From assembly GCF_001830555.1 (NCBI RefSeq), contig NZ_MIAM01000008.1, positions 18,402 through 53,713 of the forward strand: a stretch of DNA of 35,312 nucleotides. Reading direction: 5' to 3'. Made by a program: the position numbers and the translations under genes. A model generated the notes under the pieces. It did not search any database and was not told the DNA's origin. It saw only the letters and a program-made list of their open reading frames with translations. How positions within the stretch are numbered: the first letter of the stretch is position 1; each line of letters begins with the position of its first letter. The stretch is from Sphingopyxis sp. RIFCSPHIGHO2_12_FULL_65_19 (lineage in GTDB: Bacteria > Pseudomonadota > Alphaproteobacteria > Sphingomonadales > Sphingomonadaceae). Below are positions 16,562 to 28,412 of this stretch, piece by piece.

Positions 16562-18228
16562 ATGCTGACGGCGCTTTCCATCGCCAATATCGTTCTGATC
16601 GAACGGCTCGACCTGGATTTCGAGCGTGGGCTGGGCGTGCTGACCGGGGAAACGGGGGCGGGCAAGTCGATCTTGCTCGATGCGCTCGGCCTTGCGCTCG
16701 GCGCCCGCGCCGACAGCGCGCTGGTGCGACAGGGCAGCGGGCAGGCACAGGTCACCGCGAGTTTCGCGGCGCCCGCATCGGGGACGCCGCTCGCCGCATT
16801 GCTTGCCAATAACGACATTGTGCTGGAACCGGGCGAACCGTTGCTCGTCCGCCGCTCGCTCAAGGCCGATGGCGGCAGCCGTGCCTTCCTCAACGATCAG
16901 CCGTGCTCGGCCGCCCTGTTGCGCGAAATCGGCGGCTATCTGGTCGAAATTCACGGCCAGCACGATGATCGCGGCCTGCTCGCGCCCGCGGGGCATCGCG
17001 CGCTGCTCGACGCCTATGCCCGCGCCGACACGCGCGGCGTCGGCGCGGCCCATGCCGCGTGGCGCGCTGCCGAAGAAAAGCTTCACGCTGCCCAGGCCGC
17101 CATCGCCGAAGCCGAGCGCGACCGCGAATGGCTCGAACATTGCGTCGCCGAGCTTCGGGCCCTTGCACCGCAACCCGGCGAGGACGCCGAACTGTCGGCA
17201 GCGCGCGCGGCGATGCAAAAGGGTGAGCGGCTCGCGGGCGACCTTGGCGCGATCATGGAAGCGTTCGAGGGCAGCGACAGCGGTCCGGCACAACTGCGCG
17301 GCGCGGCGCGGCGGCTCGACCGGCTGGCGGGCGACCATTCGCTGCTCGCCGAAGCGCTCGCCGCGCTCGACCGCGCGATCATCGAAGCGGAAGAGGCCGA
17401 GACCAAGCTGCATGAAGCCGCGCGTGCGATGGAATATGATCCCGAACGGTTGGAGGCGACCGAGACGCGGCTGTTCGAGCTACGTGCGATGGCGCGCAAG
17501 CACAATGTCCAGCCTGACGAACTGGCCGAACTGACCGGAACGCTCGCGGCGCGGCTCGACGCGATCGAGGGCGGCAGCGCCGGGCTCGCGAAACTCGAAA
17601 GTGCGGTGGCCGAAAGCGCCGCGGCTTACACCCACGCCGCGACCGCGCTGTCCGACCAGCGCAGCAAAGCGGCGGGGCGCCTGGACGCCGCCGTCGCGGG
17701 CGAACTGGTGCCGCTCAAGCTAGACGCCGCGCGCTTCCAGACGCTGGTCGAACGGCTGCCCGCCGAACGCTGGGGGCCGGAGGGCATGGACCGTGTCGAG
17801 TTTCTCATTTCGACCAATCCCGGCGCGCCCTTCGCACCGCTCGCCAAAATTGCATCGGGCGGCGAATTGTCGCGTTTCATCCTCGCGCTGAAGGTCGCGC
17901 TCGCCGAAGAGGGCGGCGCCGACACGATCATTTTCGACGAAATCGACCGCGGCGTCGGCGGCGCTGTTGCGAGCGCGATCGGCGAGCGGCTGGCAAGGCT
18001 GGCGGGCGCGGGCAAACAATTGCTCGCGGTGACGCACAGCCCGCAGGTTGCCGCCAAGGGCGCGGCGCATTTCATCATCGCCAAATCGAGCGAAGGCACA
18101 GTCACGCGCACCAGCGTCCACGCACTCGACGCCGCCGGGCGCCGCGAGGAAATCGCGCGAATGCTGTCGGGCGCCGAAGTGACTGCGGAAGCGCGCGCGC
18201 AAGCCGAAAGATTGCTGGAGGTGGTGGC

Positions 18229-18232
<4 letters not shown>
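16562..18232 (+). CDS. recN: DNA repair ATPase RecN
   Basis: RecN is an SMC-like ATPase that acts at double-strand breaks. The 556-residue product has Walker A GETGAGKS (29-36), the family motif VEIHGQHDDRGLL, a long alanine/glutamate-rich coiled coil in the middle, the ABC signature SGGELSR (432-438), Walker B TIIFDEIDRGVGG and a late LLAVTHSPQVAAKG switch. All catalytic motifs are intact. Its stop overlaps the next start (ATGA at 18229), the first of three such overlaps leading to ligA. Confidence 0.97.
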
Positions 18233-21448
<3,216 letters not shown>

Positions 21449-21498
21449 GGCAATCGGTCCACTTGCCAACGGCGCAGGCGCGCCATAAGGCGCGACGC

Positions 21499-21891
21499 GT
21501 GAGCCTGCTCGCCGCCTTTCGCCGCCCCGGCATCCTGTTCTTGCTGCCTGTGCTACTCGCACTTGCGGCGCGGGTACTGGTCGCGCCCGGCTGGATGATC
21601 GAGAGCGATGCGTCGGGGTCGATTACCGTGCGCATCTGTTCGGACTCCGCCAATCCCGGCGCGACGATGACGATTCCGATCGACAAGGTCGGCGAGCACG
21701 AGGTGGCGTCGGGGCAACAGCATTGCCCGTGGGGCGCGCTTGCGAACGCGCCGATCCTTCCAGATCTGCCGGTGCTTGCCGCCGCGCCGCTGGCCGTTGA
21801 ACCGGCACCCGTAACGCGGCCGTCGCTTGGCTTCGCGCCCGGCGTCGCTTCACCGCTTCCTCCAAGCACGGGCCCGCCTTCCCTCGCATGA
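21499..21891 (+). CDS. DUF2946 family protein
   Basis: A 130-residue protein starting at GTG 21499, with a hydrophobic segment (GILFLLPVLLALAARVLV), the phrase PGWMIESD, cysteines in VRICSD and QHCPWG, and a proline-rich end finishing TGPPSLA, the pattern I know for DUF2946. Such proteins are often found beside TonB receptors and PepSY proteins, in several cases in copper-related loci, but the function is unknown. The GTG is chosen because it starts just before the hydrophobic segment; an ATG frame from 21418 lies inside ligA. A CGCGCC/GGCGCG hairpin and a CATAAG hexamer precede the start. Confidence 0.7.
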   Translation: MSLLAAFRRPGILFLLPVLLALAARVLVAPGWMIESDASGSITVRICSDSANPGATMTIPIDKVGEHEVASGQQHCPWGALANAPILPDLPVLAAAPLAVEPAPVTRPSLGFAPGVASPLPPSTGPPSLA

Positions 21892-21895
21892 ATTC

Positions 21896-21973
21896 CGTCG
21901 CCCCGGCGAAGGCCGGGGTCTCGATCGTGCGTCCTCGCGCGTCATAGAGATTCCGGCCTTCGCCGGGATGGCG
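21896..21973. repeat. Palindromic repeat pair, CGAAGG core
   Basis: Left arm CGTCGCCCCGGCGAAGGCCG (21896 on, then GGGTCTC) and right arm GAGATTCCGGCCTTCGCCGG (21947 on, then GATGGCG) are inverted copies around a 24-nt spacer. The same family is present at 31015-31092. It lies between the DUF2946 gene and the TonB receptor. Confidence 0.85.
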
Positions 21974-21983
21974 GGTTTGAGTT

Positions 21984-22004
21984 ACCGCGCGATCTTCGCG
22001 CGGT
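21984..22004 (+). other. Leader hairpin upstream of the second TonB receptor
   Basis: ACCGCGCGA / TCGCGCGGT form a perfect 9-bp stem with a TCT loop, ending 30 nt before the receptor ATG. A weaker CCTG/CAGG hairpin follows. It could be a transcript leader structure or an operator; there is no T-tract, so it is not a terminator. Confidence 0.5.
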
Positions 22005-22034
22005 CCCATGCCTGTTTCCAGGGAAGATTTTCCA

Positions 22035-24053
22035 ATGAACAACGTCTATCGCGCGGCGCCCTTGCTGGCGCTCGCCACCTGTCTTGCCGCATTGCCCGCC
22101 CATGCCGACGAAGCGGCCAACAGCACCATCATCGTCACCGCGCCCGAACGGACGGACGAGGCCGAAGCGCGCGTCCAAATGACCGCGGGCGGCGCCGATG
22201 TCGTTTCTTACGAAGATTATGCCGACAAATCCGTGGTTTCGCTACGCGACACGCTCGCTTTCTCGCCGGGCGTCTATCTCCAGCCGCGCTACGGGCAGGA
22301 AGTGCGCATTTCGATTCGCGGCTCGGGTCTGTCCCGCGGTTTCCACATGCGCGGGCTGACGCTGCTCCAGGACGGCGTCCCGATCAACCTCGCCGACGAC
22401 AATGGCGATTTCCAGGAATTGGAACCGATCTTCTTCGACCATCTGGAGGTCTATCGCGGCGCCAACGCGCTGCGCTTCGGGTCGGGGACGCTGGGCGGTG
22501 CGGTGAATGGCGTGACGCCGACCGGGCGCACCGCCGAGGGCTTTTACCTGCGCGGCGATGTCGGCAGCTTCGACAGCTATCGCGGACTCGTCTCGGCGGG
22601 TGTCGCGAGCGACCGGGTCGATGGCTGGGCGGCGATCAGCGCCGACACGTCGGACGGCGATCGCGATCATGTGAAGCGGCGGAGCTTTCGCTTCCACGGC
22701 AATGTCGGGCTGAAATTCAGCGATACGGTCTCCACTCGTTTCTACGCCAGCTACAATGACATCAAACAGGAAATCCCCGGTGCGCTGACCTTTGACCAGG
22801 CGCTGACCACGCCGCGGGCGGCCAGCGCGGCGGCGGTGGCAGGGGATCAGGCGCGTGACATCGTATCGCTGCGCCTCCAGAACCGCACATCCTTCGATTG
22901 GGGTGCGTTCCGGCTCGACGTGGGGGGCTTCGTCAACGCGAAGTCGCTTTATCACCCGATCTTTCAGGTGATCGACCAGGATTCGGTCGATCTTGGCGGC
23001 TTTTTCCGCGCCGATTATGCGACGGGGCCGGTCGAGGTCACGCTGGGCGGCGAGCTGCGTCGCGGCAAGACGCGCGCGCGGCAGTTCGTCAATATCGCGG
23101 GGCGGACCGGCGCGCTGCTGTTCGACGCCGACCAGCGCGCGCGCACTGCAAATCTTTATGGCGAGGTGCGGGTGCGGCCGACCCGCCAGCTGACGTTGAT
23201 CGCCGGGGGGGTATATGCCGACGGCTATCGCAAGCGCGACGTCAAATTGTCGACCGCGCTCGACGGCGGAATATCCTTCGATGCCTTTTCGCCCAAATTC
23301 GGCCTGTTGTTTGAACCGGGCGAGACGGTGCAATTCTTTGCCAACTATAGTCGGTCAGCCGAATTTCCCGGTTTCGGCGAAGTGTTCCAGAATATCGGAA
23401 CGCCGCCGATCAGCCAGGTCGTGTCGACAATCCGGCCGCAGCGCGCCTGGACGGCTGAAATCGGCACACGCGGCACGCTGGGTATCGTGACCTGGGATCT
23501 CGCGCTCTATCGCGCGACGTTGAAGGGCGAGCTGCTGCAATTCACCACCAACGCCAGCGTTCCGGCGGCCACGTTCAACGCCGATCGCACGCTGCATCAG
23601 GGGGTCGAGGCGGGGCTGGAAATCGCTCCGACCGACTGGCTGCGCTTGCGGCAGGTCTATAGCTACAGCGACTTCCGTTTCCGCGATGACGACCAGTTCG
23701 GCAACAATCGCCTGCCGGTGGTGCCGCGTCACACCTATCGCGCCGAGTTGCGGATCGGCAGCGACGCGCTGCACATCGCGCCGAACGTCGAATGGGTGCC
23801 CGATGGGCCGTTTGCCGATTACCGCAACCTCGTTTCGACCCCCGGCTATGCGCTGATCGGCGTCACCGGCGGAGCGCGGGTCGCCGAAGGGGTCGACGCC
23901 TTTGTCGATGTCCGCAACATCACGGGCAAAAAGGCGATCGGCGACATCAGCGCCGCGATCACCGTGACGCCCCCCAATGTCTTGTCAGGGTCGGCGGTCT
24001 ATTATCCGGTCGAACGCCGCGCGGTGTCCGCCGGCCTTCGCGCCCGGTTCTAA
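22035..24053 (+). CDS. TonB-dependent receptor (FecA-like plug)
   Basis: A 672-residue outer-membrane transporter. It has a signal peptide to about AHA, a TonB-box-like STIIVTAPE, and a plug with VRISIRGSGLSRGFHMRGLT, LLQDGVPINLADDNGDFQEL and VYRGANALRFGSGTLGG, the pattern of receptors usually annotated as ferric-citrate-like; the barrel ends VSAGLRARF. The ATG at 22035 begins the signal peptide. It lies 13 nt before a PepSY gene and then the modABC genes, so the substrate may be molybdate or a metal chelate and not iron citrate. This is inference from order only. Confidence 0.92.
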   Translation: MNNVYRAAPLLALATCLAALPAHADEAANSTIIVTAPERTDEAEARVQMTAGGADVVSYEDYADKSVVSLRDTLAFSPGVYLQPRYGQEVRISIRGSGLSRGFHMRGLTLLQDGVPINLADDNGDFQELEPIFFDHLEVYRGANALRFGSGTLGGAVNGVTPTGRTAEGFYLRGDVGSFDSYRGLVSAGVASDRVDGWAAISADTSDGDRDHVKRRSFRFHGNVGLKFSDTVSTRFYASYNDIKQEIPGALTFDQALTTPRAASAAAVAGDQARDIVSLRLQNRTSFDWGAFRLDVGGFVNAKSLYHPIFQVIDQDSVDLGGFFRADYATGPVEVTLGGELRRGKTRARQFVNIAGRTGALLFDADQRARTANLYGEVRVRPTRQLTLIAGGVYADGYRKRDVKLSTALDGGISFDAFSPKFGLLFEPGETVQFFANYSRSAEFPGFGEVFQNIGTPPISQVVSTIRPQRAWTAEIGTRGTLGIVTWDLALYRATLKGELLQFTTNASVPAATFNADRTLHQGVEAGLEIAPTDWLRLRQVYSYSDFRFRDDDQFGNNRLPVVPRHTYRAELRIGSDALHIAPNVEWVPDGPFADYRNLVSTPGYALIGVTGGARVAEGVDAFVDVRNITGKKAIGDISAAITVTPPNVLSGSAVYYPVERRAVSAGLRARF

Positions 24054-24066
24054 GAAGGGGCAGGGG

Positions 24067-25419
24067 ATGACCGACAGCAACCGCATTCCGCTCTATCGCA
24101 CGATCTGGCGCTGGCATTTCTATGCCGGGCTGTTCGTCATCCCCTTCGTGCTTGTCCTGTCGGCGACGGGCGCTGCCTATCTTTTCAAGCCGCAGCTCGA
24201 TCGGTGGGAGGAACGCAGCTGGCGCGGCTTGCCTACGTCCGGCGCGGTCGATGCCGATGCACAGGTCGCCGCCGCACTCGCCGCCAATCCGGGCGCTAGC
24301 TTTCATTACTACCGCATTCCCGAAGCGCCGGGCGATGCGGCGGTCGTCCATATCGGCCTGCGGGGTGGAGGAATGCGCGATGTCGCGGTGTCACCCCAAG
24401 GAAAGGCAGTCGGCACGATCGATCCCGACCAGCGCATCTCGGCCTGGCTATCGCGTATTCATGGGAGCCTCTTGATCGGCCGCACCGGCAAGCTCCTCGT
24501 CGAATTCGCCGCAAGCTGGGCGATCGTGATGATCCTGACCGGCCTTTATCTGTGGTGGCCGCGCGGGCGCGGCGCGGCGGGGGTGGTATGGCCGCGCCTG
24601 TCGCTGGGCGGGCGTGCGGCGCTGCGCGATCTTCATGCCGTTACCGGCTTCTGGGTTTCGGGCCTCGCGCTGATCCTTCTCCTCACCGCGCTGCCCTGGA
24701 CCGACGTGTGGGCGAGCGGTTTTCGCACGATCCGGGCCGAAATGGGCTGGGTGTCGGGGGTGCAGGATTGGAAGGGCGGAGCGAATCCGCATGCCGCCCA
24801 CGATCATTCCATTATGGCAGCCACCAAGCCATCGGCGCCGCCGCCGCGGGCGCGGCTCGACTATATCCTGCTCCGCGCCCGCGCCGAGCAGATGCCCGCG
24901 CCCGCGATCATCCAGCCACCGGGCGCGCCCAACATGTTCGGCCCGCCCAACGGCAATGTCTGGACGCTGACCACGCTGACCCAGAACCGGCCGCAGGTCC
25001 GCAAGGTCAGCTATGATCCCGAAACCAGCCTCGAAGTCGCGCGCAGCGGTTTCGCTGACAAACATGTCATCGACCGGGCGGTCGGTTATGGAATCGCTTG
25101 GCACGAAGGGCAGTTGTTCGGCCTCGCCAACCAGTTGATCGGCGTCGCGACCGCCGCGGCGCTTTTCACCCTCGCCATTTCGGGCTTTCTTCTGTGGCGT
25201 CGGCGTCGGCCCGGCGATGCGCTCGGTGCCCCGCCTGCACAGCGCGATCCCGCGAAGCTTCGCGGCGTTGCAGCGCTGATTCTGGTCCTCGCGGCGTTAT
25301 TGCCCTTGCTCGCCGCTTCGCTGATCCTGCTCTGGATCGCCGAGCGGCTGGTTCTGCCGCGGCTGCCGCGCGCCGCACGCTGGCTCGGCGTTGCGGCACA
25401 GGCCTCGCCGCGCCTATAG
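24067..25419 (+). CDS. PepSY-associated membrane protein with His-rich loop
   Basis: A 450-residue inner-membrane protein of the PiuB/PepSY type: first helix RTIWRWHFYAGLFVIPFVLV (11-40 region), a PepSY-like periplasmic part, helices near 142-163 and 192-215, a large loop, and two more helices near 358-380 and 400-428. The loop includes NPHAAHDHS, three histidines close together that may bind metal. AGGGGCAGGGG lies before ATG 24067. It is 13 nt after the TonB receptor and 8 nt before modA. Proteins of this kind may reduce or release metals at the inner membrane; not established here. Confidence 0.88.
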   Translation: MTDSNRIPLYRTIWRWHFYAGLFVIPFVLVLSATGAAYLFKPQLDRWEERSWRGLPTSGAVDADAQVAAALAANPGASFHYYRIPEAPGDAAVVHIGLRGGGMRDVAVSPQGKAVGTIDPDQRISAWLSRIHGSLLIGRTGKLLVEFAASWAIVMILTGLYLWWPRGRGAAGVVWPRLSLGGRAALRDLHAVTGFWVSGLALILLLTALPWTDVWASGFRTIRAEMGWVSGVQDWKGGANPHAAHDHSIMAATKPSAPPPRARLDYILLRARAEQMPAPAIIQPPGAPNMFGPPNGNVWTLTTLTQNRPQVRKVSYDPETSLEVARSGFADKHVIDRAVGYGIAWHEGQLFGLANQLIGVATAAALFTLAISGFLLWRRRRPGDALGAPPAQRDPAKLRGVAALILVLAALLPLLAASLILLWIAERLVLPRLPRAARWLGVAAQASPRL

Positions 25420-25427
25420 CGGGCGGC

Positions 25428-26192
25428 ATGATCCCTGTCCTTCGCCTGCTGATCGCGCTCGCCGGGCTGTTGCTGACGCCCGCTGGGGCGGCCGCGGCGC
25501 GGGGGCCGGTCGTGCTTGCGGCGGCGAGCCTCCAGGAGTCGCTTTCCGAAGCGGCAAGCGTCTGGGCGGCGCGGGGGCATCCGAAACCCGTGCTGTCCTT
25601 CGCCGCCTCGTCGGCGCTCGCGCGGCAGGTCATCGCCGGGGCGCCCGCCGACCTCTTTCTGTCGGCCGACGCGCCATGGATGGATGCGGTGGCGAAGGCA
25701 GGAAGGCTCCGCGCGGGCACGCGCACGACCCTGATCGCCAACCGGCTGGTGCTGATCGCCCCCGCGCGCAGCACCGTCCGGCTGACCCCGGCGCGCGGCT
25801 TTCCGCTTGGCCGCGCGCTCGGCTCCGGCCGTCTCGCCATGGCGGACCCCGAGGCGGTGCCTGCGGGCCGTTATGCGAAGGCAGCGCTCGCGCATCTCGG
25901 CGTCTGGCGCAGCGTCGCGGCGCGGATCGCGCCCGCCGAAAATGTTCGCGCCGCGCTGGCGCTGGTCGAGCGCGGCGCCGCGCCGCTCGGCATCGTCTAT
26001 GCGACCGACGCGCGCGCGTCGAAAACGGTGCGCGTCCTCGGCACCTTTCCCGCGGCCAGCCACCCGCCGATCCGCTATCCGGTGGCGGTGCTGAAGGCAT
26101 CGCGGCACCGCGATGCCGAGGCCTTCCGCGCCTTCCTCCTGTCAAAACAGGGTCGTGCGATTTTTGCGCGCCACGGCTTTTTGGCACCGTGA
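25428..26192 (+). CDS. modA: Molybdate ABC transporter substrate-binding protein
   Basis: Binds molybdate (or tungstate) in the periplasm. The 254-residue product has a signal peptide (MIPVLRLLIALAGLLLTPAG and following Ala), then AAASLQESLSEAASVW, FAASSALARQVIAGAPADLF, LSADAPWMDAVAKAG and DPEAVPAGRYAKAALAHLGV, all standard ModA segments; the Ser in AASS and the Tyr in GRYAK fit the oxyanion site. The ATG at 25428 follows the PepSY stop by 8 nt; the ORF open from 25098 is a shadow inside PepSY. It overlaps modB by 1 nt. Confidence 0.93.
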   Translation: MIPVLRLLIALAGLLLTPAGAAAARGPVVLAAASLQESLSEAASVWAARGHPKPVLSFAASSALARQVIAGAPADLFLSADAPWMDAVAKAGRLRAGTRTTLIANRLVLIAPARSTVRLTPARGFPLGRALGSGRLAMADPEAVPAGRYAKAALAHLGVWRSVAARIAPAENVRAALALVERGAAPLGIVYATDARASKTVRVLGTFPAASHPPIRYPVAVLKASRHRDAEAFRAFLLSKQGRAIFARHGFLAP

Positions 26193-26887
26193 TGCTGTCG
26201 CCTGAAGAATGGGGGATCGTCCTGCTGTCGCTCAAGGTCGGCGTCGTCGCCGTGCTCGCCACGCTTCCGATCGCCTTCCTGATCGCGTGGGTGCTCGCGC
26301 GCCATCGCTTCCCCGGCCGGATGCTCGTCGATGCACTCGTCCACCTGCCGCTCGTGCTGCCCCCTGTCGTCACCGGCTGGCTGTTGCTCATCGCCTTCGG
26401 CCCGCTTGGCCCCGTCGGCCGCTGGCTCGAAAGCTGGTTCGGCATGACGCTGATGTTCCGCTGGACCGGCGCGGCGCTGGCCGCGGCGATCATGGCGCTG
26501 CCGCTGATGGTGCGCGCGATGCGGCTGTCGATCGAGGCGATTGACCGGCGGCTGGAGGGGGCGGCGCGCACGCTGGGGGCCAGTCCCTGGCACAGTTTCT
26601 GGACGATCAGCCTGCCGCTCGCGCTCCCCGGCGTACTCGCCGCGCTGGTGCTCGGTTTCGCGCGCTCGATCGGCGAGTTCGGCGCGACGATCACCTTCGT
26701 CTCGAACATCCCCGGCGAAACGCGCACCTTGCCGCTCGCCATCTACGCGGCGCTGCAAGTTCCCGGCGGGGAAGCAGCGGTGACGCGGCTTGCGCTCCTC
26801 TCGGTCGCGCTCTCGCTCGGTGCGCTGGTCCTTTCCGAATGGCTCGTCCGCCGCACGCACGGCGCAAGGCACCGGCATGGCGATTGA
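26192..26887 (+). CDS. modB: Molybdate ABC transporter permease
   Basis: The membrane channel of the molybdate importer. The 231-residue product has five or six helices, beginning VLLSLKVGVVAVLATLPIAF, with the conserved LPLVLPPVVTGWLLL and the permease EAA-type loop (EGAARTLGASPWHSFWTISL) that contacts the ATPase, then the phrase FARSIGEFGATITFVSNIPG typical of ModB. Start at ATG 26192 overlaps the modA stop (TGATG). It overlaps modC by 11 nt, so the three genes are translationally coupled. Confidence 0.94.
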   Translation: MLSPEEWGIVLLSLKVGVVAVLATLPIAFLIAWVLARHRFPGRMLVDALVHLPLVLPPVVTGWLLLIAFGPLGPVGRWLESWFGMTLMFRWTGAALAAAIMALPLMVRAMRLSIEAIDRRLEGAARTLGASPWHSFWTISLPLALPGVLAALVLGFARSIGEFGATITFVSNIPGETRTLPLAIYAALQVPGGEAAVTRLALLSVALSLGALVLSEWLVRRTHGARHRHGD

Positions 26888-27497
26888 TATCGACATCTCC
26901 CGCCGCCTTGGCGATCGGATGATCGCTGCCCGCTTCGTTGCCGGACCTGGCCTGACCGCGCTGTTCGGCCCGTCGGGCGCGGGCAAAACGAGCATTCTCA
27001 ATATGGTCGCCGGGCTGCTAAAACCCGATCGCGGCCATATTCGCATCGGCGACCGTACGCTGTTCGGCGACGGGATCGACCTGCCGCCGGAGGCGCGCCG
27101 CGTCGGATATGTTTTTCAGGACGGGCGGCTGTTTCCGCATCGCCGGGTGCGCGCGAACCTGCTTTACGGACATCATCTTGCCGGTCCCGCCGATCGCTGG
27201 ATGGGGTTGGACGAAGCGGCGCAATTTCTCGGCATCGGCGATTTGCTCGACCGCTGGCCGCACAGCCTGTCGGGGGGTGAGGCTCAGCGCGTCGCGATCG
27301 GCCGCGCCTTGCTCGCGGGCCCCGAAATCCTGCTGATGGACGAACCGCTCTCATCGCTCGACGCTGCGCGGCGCGGCGATATCATGGTGGTGATCGAACG
27401 GATTCGCGACGAACTCAAACTGCCGATCCTGTATGTCAGCCATGATCGCGTCGAGGTCGACCGGCTCGCAACGTCGGTCGTGACGATTGGCGAATAA
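26877..27497 (+). CDS. modC: Molybdate ABC transporter ATPase, short form without Mop domain
   Basis: Powers molybdate import. The 206-residue product has Walker A GPSGAGKT (31-38), the Q-loop VFQDGRLFPH, the signature LSGGEAQR (131-138), Walker B ILLMDEPLSSLD and the switch His in YVSHD. It stops right after the nucleotide-binding domain; the C-terminal Mop/TOBE domain (about 130-150 residues) that binds molybdate in ModC of E. coli is absent. The stop at 27497 is clear and no remnant of the missing domain is seen downstream, where phhA starts 39 nt later. Confidence 0.9.
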   Translation: MAIDIDISRRLGDRMIAARFVAGPGLTALFGPSGAGKTSILNMVAGLLKPDRGHIRIGDRTLFGDGIDLPPEARRVGYVFQDGRLFPHRRVRANLLYGHHLAGPADRWMGLDEAAQFLGIGDLLDRWPHSLSGGEAQRVAIGRALLAGPEILLMDEPLSSLDAARRGDIMVVIERIRDELKLPILYVSHDRVEVDRLATSVVTIGE

Positions 27498-27498
27498 A

Positions 27499-27512
27499 GT
27501 TTCACTTGAAAC
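27499..27512 (+). promoter_or_regulatory. Perfect palindrome upstream of phhA
   Basis: GTTTCA-CT-TGAAAC is a perfect inverted repeat placed 24 nt before the phhA ATG in a 39-nt gap that is AT-rich compared with its surroundings. A second, imperfect repeat (ATGATAG aag CTGTCAT, 27520-27536) touches the start codon. This looks like a binding site for a regulator (perhaps MarR-type), which I cannot name. Confidence 0.5.
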
Positions 27513-27536
27513 CATTTTGATGATAGAAGCTGTCAT

Positions 27537-28409
27537 ATGGAAAGCCAATTCACCCACGTCCACGATACGCCGCCGCCGGGTGCCGCGGCCGACTGGACGA
27601 TTCCCCAAAATTGGGATGCCTTCACCGCCGACGAACATGCGATGTGGGACCGCCTGTTCGCGCGCCAGTCGGACATGCTGCCGGGCCGGGCCGCCGACGC
27701 CTTCCTGCGCGGGATCGACGTGCTGCGGCTCGAAAAGCCGGGCATTCCCGATTATCGCGAACTCAACGCCCGCCTGATGGCGGCCACGGGGTGGCAGGTG
27801 ATCGCGGTGCCGGGGCTCGTCCCCGACGAAGTGTTTTTCGACCATCTTGCGAACCGGCGTTTTCCCGCGGGCAATTTCATCCGCACGCCGCAGCAACTGG
27901 ACTATCTTCAGGAACCCGACGTTTTCCACGACGTGTTCGGTCACGTCCCGATGCTCGCCGACCCGGTGTTCGCCGATTATATGGTCGCTTATGGCGAAGG
28001 GGGGTTGCGCAGCCTGAAGTTCGACGCGTTGAAACAGCTTGCACGGCTTTACTGGTATACGGTCGAATTCGGCCTGATCCGTGAAGCCGGTGGGCTGCGC
28101 ATCTATGGCGCGGGCATCGTGTCGTCTTTTGCCGAAAGCGTCTTCGCACTCGATTCGGACAGCCCGAACCGCATCGGCTTCGACCTTTCGCGGGTGATGC
28201 GCACTGATTACCGGATCGACGATTTCCAGCAGAATTATTTCGTCATCGACAGCCTGGACCAGCTGCTCGATACGACGGTCAACACCGATTTTGCGCCGCT
28301 CTACGTCAAAAATGCCGCGCTGCCGCCGATCCCGATCGCCGATATTCTGCCGGGCGACGAGGTGATCACGCGCGGCACGCAGGAGTATGCGCTCGCAAAG
28401 AGCGGCTGA
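27537..28409 (+). CDS. phhA: Phenylalanine 4-hydroxylase
   Basis: Converts phenylalanine to tyrosine with a pterin cofactor and non-heme iron. The 290-residue monomeric bacterial form has the iron ligands His131 and His136 (FHDVFGH) and Glu177 (YWYTVEFGL), the pterin-contact stretch GLVPDEVFFDHLANRRFPAG, and the characteristic IYGAGIVSSFAES. It lacks the N-terminal ACT domain of animal enzymes, as expected. A palindrome lies between it and modC. Nothing else of tyrosine breakdown is in the window. Confidence 0.96.
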   Translation: MESQFTHVHDTPPPGAAADWTIPQNWDAFTADEHAMWDRLFARQSDMLPGRAADAFLRGIDVLRLEKPGIPDYRELNARLMAATGWQVIAVPGLVPDEVFFDHLANRRFPAGNFIRTPQQLDYLQEPDVFHDVFGHVPMLADPVFADYMVAYGEGGLRSLKFDALKQLARLYWYTVEFGLIREAGGLRIYGAGIVSSFAESVFALDSDSPNRIGFDLSRVMRTDYRIDDFQQNYFVIDSLDQLLDTTVNTDFAPLYVKNAALPPIPIADILPGDEVITRGTQEYALAKSG

Positions 28410-28412
28410 CCT

